Origin: Bacillota bacterium
Lineage (GTDB): Bacteria; Bacillota; Clostridia; Christensenellales; CAG-138
Assembly: GCA_023435025.1 (NCBI GenBank)
Contig: JAEYSE010000062.1
Span: 1-45,749 of the forward strand
DNA length: 45,749 bases
Direction of reading: 5' to 3'
The notes below the pieces were generated by a model. It was given only the letters and a program-made list of their open reading frames with translations, searched no databases and was not told the DNA's origin. The position numbers and the translations under genes are program-made. Positions 41,501 to 45,749 of this stretch are shown piece by piece; within the stretch, counting starts at the first letter, position 1; each line of letters starts with the position of its first letter.

Positions 41501-43450
41501 CTGTTCCCGGAGGATATTCCGATCAATATTGCAAATCCCGAGGACTTAGCGCGTCTAAAGATTCTTTTTCCCGGCAAGGAGCTCTATATTGCAGCAGGAA
41601 GCGACGTGGTGCACAATGCCTCGGCTTATAAAAGTCCGCCTTCTCCCGGGTCTATACACGGCTTCCACCACGTGATATTCCTTCGGGGTACGGAAAGCGG
41701 CCAGCTGCAGCAGGAACGCGAACTGGTTTATAGCCGTATTACCGGAAGCATTACCGAGCTCATGCTGCCGCCGGAACTGGAGGAGATCAGCTCCACCAGC
41801 ATACGCGAAAGCGTTGACCATAACCGCGATATTTCCACGCTCGTGGACCCGACCGTTCAGGGTTATATCTATGACAACGGCCTGTATCTGCGAGAACCGC
41901 AGGATAAGGAACTGTTGCGTCCGGAAAACATGCATTTTGAAAGCTGCCGCCTGGATGATGCTGAGGCGCGCAATATCTTATTTTCTCTTGCGTTTGACCA
42001 GGCTTTGAAAGCGGAGCAACAGGATGAGTGGTCGGCTGATCGCCTGACAATGCTCTTAAAAAAGCGCAGCGCACAGCTATTGATACTTCGTCAAACGGGG
42101 GCAAAGAACAATGTACGCGGCATCGCGCTTTATTACGCGACAAGCGCGGCGGAACTGTTTGCGGAGTTCGAAAACATCCGGCTTGCGGAATATGTACGTA
42201 GGCATACATCCGGCAAAATAGCCGTACTGGCGGGGATTTACGTGAGCAAAGGGTCTAGCCGCAGAGATACCATACGGCTGCTGCTCAATGAAGCTTTGGC
42301 GCTCTGTCTGCGGCAGGATTATACCTACGCCATGTTGATCGGCGCGAACGGCCCGCAGGATGAAGAACTCTATAGCGCCCTGGAGCGGCAGGGCTTTTTG
42401 CAAATGCCCGATCCTGTGAAAGGTGCTCCGGTATATGCTGTGGACATGCGTACGCCTATCGCAATCGTGCAGGATATCCATGAGCGCATCAAAATGCCGC
42501 TTTCTGCGGATGAGGAGGTCGTGCGGGTGCTCAGGGAGGCGCACGAACGTTTTTCTTCCGCGATGGCGGGCCTGTATCCGGGACGGCTGGTGCTTTCCTT
42601 CCATGCGGGGGTTTTAAACCATGCGCTTATCAGCAAGGTGATGCGTGCAAACGGCGTAGATCAAATACCCCAAAGTAGCCGTGCCCTGGGAAAATATATG
42701 TGCGTGCCCTACGGCAAGACGCTGCGCGGAATGCTGGTCCCCAACACCGTTACAAAGAGCCTGCATGTGGAAAAAATCTACGAGCCTGATATGAAGAGTT
42801 TTCACATCACGGAATATCCCGGCTACGCGACGCTCATTAACCAGATCCGCACCATCAAATCCTTCAACCGCCCCGTGCTGCTCTTGGACGATTTGTTGCA
42901 CAAGGGTTATCGCCTGGAGGCGCTTGATCCGCTGTTTAAGCAGGCGGAGCTTGACATAAAGCAGATCATCGTCGGCCTGATGTCGGGCAGGGGGAAGGAC
43001 CTGATGTCCGTCCAGGGTCGGGAGGCAGACTGCGTATACTTTATACCGAACTTGCGTTACTGGTTCGTGGAAAGCGAGCTGTATCCGTTCATAGGGGGAG
43101 ACAGCATGGAGCGAAACGGCAGACGTACCTACTTGCTGCCTTCCATTAATCAGATATTGCCCTATACCGCGCCCTCGTTTATTTCCGGCACGACCACGCA
43201 GGCGCTCTTTGCACTCTCTCTGACGTGCCTGAAGAACTCCCGTGAGATTCTTCGTACACTGGAGCGCAGGCACCAGGAGCTATTCGGTTTTAACCTGACT
43301 TTGAGAAGGCTCGGAGAGGCGCTCAATACCCCGCGCGTACCCGACCGCGGCGGCTGCATGCGCTATGACCGCGTACTGTCTCCCAGCGTATATGTGGAAA
43401 ACGATATCGAGCAGCTTCTGCGGCTGGGACCGATATTGAAAGAGGACTGA
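38564..43450 (+). CDS. Giant multidomain protein: HD, helical repeats, nucleotidyltransferase, GNAT-like, PRT-like
   Basis: This 1628-residue protein joins several parts. An HD phosphohydrolase domain has His in HVAGVHY (about 181), HD in THDIGKYG (about 218), AANHSTWDLE (about 257) and Asp in IYADFRVK (about 277). A long all-helical, HEAT-like region runs from about 380 to 900. A nucleotidyltransferase domain begins at VFFPGTFDPFSASHRG (about 917) and includes the ISSTSIRES motif (about 1075); its HxGH motif is degenerate (SASH). A GNAT-like stretch (about 1122-1300) contains SSRRDTIRLLLNEAL and LYSALERQGF. A phosphoribosyltransferase-like region has a PRPP-type loop RPVLLLDDLLHKG (about 1436). 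The start is ATG 38564 with GGGAGGT at 38551-38557. HD plus NadD-like domains recall the NadD/YqeK pair, and pncB lies upstream. Domain calls are from motifs only. Confidence 0.82.
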   Translation: MLKKEASVLFARLMDILTQHPDFHAAQFSKKALRELLQSCGFRGGLALLLAKQTYDSRDVLTLCLPVMERLCPEEQPENWLLFIYGVLRDTLFLPEGSQPHSLERVRASLFYLGVYRVLIEEEQQQRPFEPDTHFQFASSEECKGSPTQQQYLAFLRIVQSSFFVELMRIGRDTMPFDMLGHVAGVHYVAMRMARQLKEKGVVVDIPLISAAAATHDIGKYGCRGEEQKRIPYLHYYYTEQWLKRHGLHAIAHVAANHSTWDLELENLPVESLLLIYADFRVKSAKVPNEREQMRFLTLAEAYAVILSMLDNVDEKKRLRYERVYRKLADFEAYMLSLGVNTDPFSDEALFPVQMDAALLQAEGAVTALKFQAISHNLTLMHRISSETSFADLLEEARTQTEWQNIRTYIDILSEYFSYMTQKQKSQTMRFLYELFMHSHGDIRYQAATLYARILASYDTVYLKELPPNITLPVDGPTSFAMWQESLRQVLLPDHKIAPNHSAWISYTLKVILPALFSCCKDADIDCYLQIYLSCFENEDYLEPATAFVLLDSLLHVPHSIIQKEAFVQPLMIAARLAALHETRMQAAALRLANHVLKREGESEYFLPFIENVISALPEEREISIDFLLSLATRYLDGYEDEQTRCELRLACLDSADLFLENLKTATPWVVKEVNIALLLYRVHHGGQAQAFQVAAHVANLIRVSERFAVRNRAGEALLQLAPVLTLDQRNEIAVELVRGLESASHEFSKYIPQYLGQFMLFLHPKEMDESLSELTHYIKSANEHTAYVTLETVGILLQHYTEGYRSAFSETEETFEERKRRMLSMLLSSLAHHNESIARVALFVLGKYLFGGGLAYKEKCSMFRVLYKKLLLLVREQTPGKLTFFSNAASLNHIYRFVIEAEAINAPLNLEKVDKAVFFPGTFDPFSASHRGIVDQMCALGFEVYLALDEFSWSKHTQPHMVRRRIANMSVADAYGVYLFPEDIPINIANPEDLARLKILFPGKELYIAAGSDVVHNASAYKSPPSPGSIHGFHHVIFLRGTESGQLQQERELVYSRITGSITELMLPPELEEISSTSIRESVDHNRDISTLVDPTVQGYIYDNGLYLREPQDKELLRPENMHFESCRLDDAEARNILFSLAFDQALKAEQQDEWSADRLTMLLKKRSAQLLILRQTGAKNNVRGIALYYATSAAELFAEFENIRLAEYVRRHTSGKIAVLAGIYVSKGSSRRDTIRLLLNEALALCLRQDYTYAMLIGANGPQDEELYSALERQGFLQMPDPVKGAPVYAVDMRTPIAIVQDIHERIKMPLSADEEVVRVLREAHERFSSAMAGLYPGRLVLSFHAGVLNHALISKVMRANGVDQIPQSSRALGKYMCVPYGKTLRGMLVPNTVTKSLHVEKIYEPDMKSFHITEYPGYATLINQIRTIKSFNRPVLLLDDLLHKGYRLEALDPLFKQAELDIKQIIVGLMSGRGKDLMSVQGREADCVYFIPNLRYWFVESELYPFIGGDSMERNGRRTYLLPSINQILPYTAPSFISGTTTQALFALSLTCLKNSREILRTLERRHQELFGFNLTLRRLGEALNTPRVPDRGGCMRYDRVLSPSVYVENDIEQLLRLGPILKED

Positions 43451-43452
43451 AC

Positions 43453-44646
43453 ATGGATTTTCAAACCGTCTACCGTGAAGACAGCGTACTATACCTAGTC
43501 AAGCGTGATCCCTCTTATTCAAAAGCGAGCTTTTGCGTCACGCATCCCGGCCAATTGACATGCGAAGAGGGCGTGCATTGGCTGAATACGAACGCGCTTG
43601 CGGAAGCTTCTTTGCCCGAACGCGATATGGCCTGTATCAAAGAAGGCCACGCGCGGGCTGTTAATCTTTTGCATCCCGCAGCAAAAACGCTGATAGAAGA
43701 AGCCAAAAACAAAGCCCCGCAAAAAAAGCGCATTCATATCCTAGCTTTGGGGGACGTGGGCGCAACGCTATTGCTGGGGCTGAAGCTTCTGGGCGGGGAC
43801 GTCGTATCAGAAATCGGCATATACGACCCACGGGAAGGTTTTGCAGCCCGTTATGAACACGAGATGAATCAAATCGCTTCACCTTTTGCGTATGACACAA
43901 TGCCTGAAGTTACTGTCGTTGACAAGACGCAGCTTTTTTTCTGTGATGTGTTTGTGTTCTGCGCTTCCGCCGGGGTGCCCCCCATAGGTGCGGAAGTAAA
44001 AGACGTACGCATGGCGCAGTTTCACGCCAACATGCGCATTTTAAAGGAATATGCATGTATGGCGCGCGAGGCGCGCTTTTCCGGACTGTTTGCGGTTGTG
44101 TCCGATCCCGTGGATTTATTGTGCTTTTACGCGTATCTGGAAAGCAACCGTAACGAAGCAGGGGACATGGACCATCTCGGCCTATTGGCCGAACAAGTCC
44201 GGGGGTATGGCCTTGGCGTTATGAACGCACGCGCTGCGTATTACGCAAAAAAAGATGAGCGGCTTTCCTCCTTTTTGCGGGAGGGCCGCGCGTATGGCCC
44301 GCACGGGCAGGGACTTGTCATTGCCAACAGCATTGTAAACTATGATGAGACGCTATCCCTGGAGCTGACACAAAAAACGGTAGAGGCCAACCTTGCAGTG
44401 CGCGCGCTGGGCTTTAAGCCCTATATCGCCCCCGCGCTGTCTTCGGGTGCTCTTTCCATACTTTGTACGCTGCGCGGTGAGTGGCATTACAGCGCCGTCG
44501 CATTGGGCGGTGTGTACTTTGGATGCAAAAACAGGCAAACCCCTTTCGGGCTGGAAACGGAAGCGCTGCCGCTGGGGAAAGGACTGTTTGCGCGTCTGGA
44601 GCTTGCGTACGAAATGCTTAGAAAACAGGAACGGGAAATGGAGTAG
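43453..44646 (+). CDS. Divergent lactate/malate dehydrogenase-like protein
   Basis: The 397-residue protein has about 90 N-terminal residues of unknown type, then a Rossmann NAD-binding domain: IHILALGDVGATLLLGLKLL (about 93-112) and an acidic strand end in IGIYDP (about 120-125). The middle follows the LDH/MDH pattern: VFCASAGVPPIGAE, VVSDPVDLLC and GPHGQG, the last at the place of the catalytic His. The usual SNPVD Asn is Asp (SDPVD) and the mobile-loop Arg is not obvious, so the substrate and even activity are uncertain. The start is ATG 43453, 2 bases after the stop of the giant gene, with AAAGAGG upstream, so both are one operon. It converges with the DUF3810-like gene, 3 bases away. Confidence 0.75.
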   Translation: MDFQTVYREDSVLYLVKRDPSYSKASFCVTHPGQLTCEEGVHWLNTNALAEASLPERDMACIKEGHARAVNLLHPAAKTLIEEAKNKAPQKKRIHILALGDVGATLLLGLKLLGGDVVSEIGIYDPREGFAARYEHEMNQIASPFAYDTMPEVTVVDKTQLFFCDVFVFCASAGVPPIGAEVKDVRMAQFHANMRILKEYACMAREARFSGLFAVVSDPVDLLCFYAYLESNRNEAGDMDHLGLLAEQVRGYGLGVMNARAAYYAKKDERLSSFLREGRAYGPHGQGLVIANSIVNYDETLSLELTQKTVEANLAVRALGFKPYIAPALSSGALSILCTLRGEWHYSAVALGGVYFGCKNRQTPFGLETEALPLGKGLFARLELAYEMLRKQEREME

Positions 44647-44649
44647 GCT

Positions 44650-45749
44650 TTATCTATTGCGCTGCTCAAAGTAAGCAAGCAGCAGGTCCACCATTTCACC
44701 ATAGCTGCGTACGCCGCTTTCCTGCTGGTTGTGCTTCAGATACCCGTCGTTTACCTTGGTCATGGTCTCTTCAACAGGCCCCTCAAACAGCGCCCAGTAT
44801 GCGTCATAATCTGCAAGATCGCGCAGTATGCCCTCGTGATAGGTGGCGTATAGCTTGGCGTATGCGTCGCGGTCGGCTTTATACAACTGGTTGCCGCTAT
44901 GTATGAGCGCAAGCATGACACCGGAGTATTGCGTGGCAATGTCGTCTGATGCCATACATGCGAGATATGCGGCGAAATTTGCTTCATCTTCCCGGGCAAT
45001 TCCCAAGGAGTGCGCGCTTTCGTGCGCGGCGGAGGAAGGGATTAAAAGCGCGGGCTGGTCAATATTCACATTGGCTTCCCCCGTAAACGGAATGTATATG
45101 CCGGAAATACCCGCCCAGCTTAAACCGGTGGAAAGGAGAACAGTCTTGGGCCGCGAGGCGGTTGCGCCGATCTGTGGCAATGTCCGAGAGAGCGAGCGGT
45201 ACGCTTCGGGTATTGTATCAAAGCTTTCCTGTACGCCATTTGGAAGCGTAAATACGCCGCGCGCATCTTGCGGCACCTGTTCGCGCAGCGCGTTTGCTTC
45301 CTCAGCGAGCGCGTAGCAAAGGCCCGCTAGCTCTTCCACCGGCCGGTCATGCACATCAAGCCCCAGTCGGTAGCTTAGCCCGGGGCGAAAATAATTGAAC
45401 CCCCACAACACATAAAACCCGTTGAACGCAACGCAGCCTATGATGAGCAGCGTAATCAGAAAACGGGTGAATTTCAGCCAGCTTATTTGTTTTAGCGCCG
45501 CGCGCGCCAGATGAACCAGAATAAGACCTGGTATACCGATTACTAGCCCATACAGCAGCCATTCGGCAACAGAAAACGGCACAATGTCGAACACAAAGCG
45601 TAGTATGGCGTGGAAGATGGGGTAAAGCCCCTGGCCAAACAGCCGCTCCACCGCCAAGGGATACCGCCCGGCGAGTTTGGGCAGGAGCGCCGCCAAAGGA
45701 AGCAGCAGCAGCCAAAAAAGCCTTGCCAATTCCCGTTTCCATGCGGTTG
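44650..45749 (-). CDS. DUF3810-like membrane zinc metalloprotease, 5' end uncertain
   Basis: The protein of at least 359 residues has three hydrophobic segments (about 1-17, 52-75 and 88-112) and then an outer domain with the metalloprotease motif AAHESAHSLGIAREDEANFAA (key parts HESAH, about 238-242, and EDEAN downstream), a pattern of the DUF3810 family. LSWAGISGIYIPFTGEANVN lies just before it. A TTG at 45729 could start it, but no good ribosome site precedes that codon and the frame stays open to the window edge, so the true start may lie outside. Natural substrate and role are unknown. Confidence 0.8.
   Translation of the reverse strand, partial: TAWKRELARLFWLLLLPLAALLPKLAGRYPLAVERLFGQGLYPIFHAILRFVFDIVPFSVAEWLLYGLVIGIPGLILVHLARAALKQISWLKFTRFLITLLIIGCVAFNGFYVLWGFNYFRPGLSYRLGLDVHDRPVEELAGLCYALAEEANALREQVPQDARGVFTLPNGVQESFDTIPEAYRSLSRTLPQIGATASRPKTVLLSTGLSWAGISGIYIPFTGEANVNIDQPALLIPSSAAHESAHSLGIAREDEANFAAYLACMASDDIATQYSGVMLALIHSGNQLYKADRDAYAKLYATYHEGILRDLADYDAYWALFEGPVEETMTKVNDGYLKHNQQESGVRSYGEMVDLLLAYFEQRNR

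Noticed and set aside
45356..45742. A 128-codon minus-strand frame starting with ATG at 45742
   Set aside because: It overlaps the DUF3810-like gene in another frame and has no family motif; the DUF3810 frame has clear membrane segments and the HESAH motif.

Overview
The window reads as a chromosomal segment of a Gram-positive, low-to-mid GC Firmicute, most likely a member of the Clostridia. The basis is the PolC-type replicative polymerase, RNase Y, SepF and DivIVA-type division proteins, a SigB/SigF-type sigma factor with STAS and HATPase partners, the YlxR/YlxQ pair in the nusA operon, the YlxY/M16-peptidase pair after pnp, and frequent TTG and GTG starts behind strong AGGAGG-like ribosome sites. 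No rRNA, tRNA, insertion sequence, prophage or CRISPR array was seen. The base composition is moderately GC rich, and a more exact lineage cannot be fixed from this sequence alone.

Region 1 (1-7034, +): dxr (5' truncated by the window edge), rseP, ispG and polC. This is the classic Firmicute isoprenoid / site-2 protease / DNA polymerase III block, closed by a terminator whose stem includes the polC stop codon. Region 2 (7035-16051): a block between polC and rimP, which are neighbours in many Firmicutes. It holds rny with its own promoter, an intergenic repeat pair, an M19 dipeptidase, a stress-type sigma-factor operon (zinc-ribbon protein, STAS antagonist, degenerate HATPase, sigma factor, a 29-residue small ORF, intact HATPase anti-sigma factor), purA-purB, and a convergent mntP-like exporter.

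Region 3 (16194-27850, +): the translation and RNA-processing superoperon rimP-nusA-ylxR-ylxQ-infB-rbfA-nrnA-truB-ribF-rpsO-pnp. IF-2 carries a striking Tyr/Gln/Arg/Pro/Gly tandem-repeat domain. Region 4 (27885-33307, +): a YlxY-like pseudo-deacetylase, M16 peptidase, dimeric dUTPase-like protein, HlyD-like membrane protein, ylmE, sepF and a very short DivIVA-domain protein. These point to envelope and division functions.

Region 5 (33317-45749): a YgiQ-type radical SAM protein, lgt with an acidic C-terminal tail, then pncB, a small lipoprotein, a giant 1628-residue multidomain protein (HD hydrolase, helical repeats, nucleotidyltransferase, GNAT-like and phosphoribosyltransferase-like parts) and a divergent lactate/malate-dehydrogenase-like protein. 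A DUF3810-like membrane metalloprotease faces them on the other strand. The pncB-to-dehydrogenase run is the best candidate here for an undescribed system. Its chemistry (nicotinate phosphoribosyl transfer, adenylyl transfer, HD phosphohydrolysis, NAD-type Rossmann fold) suggests a role in NAD or related nucleotide metabolism or sensing, but that is inference.
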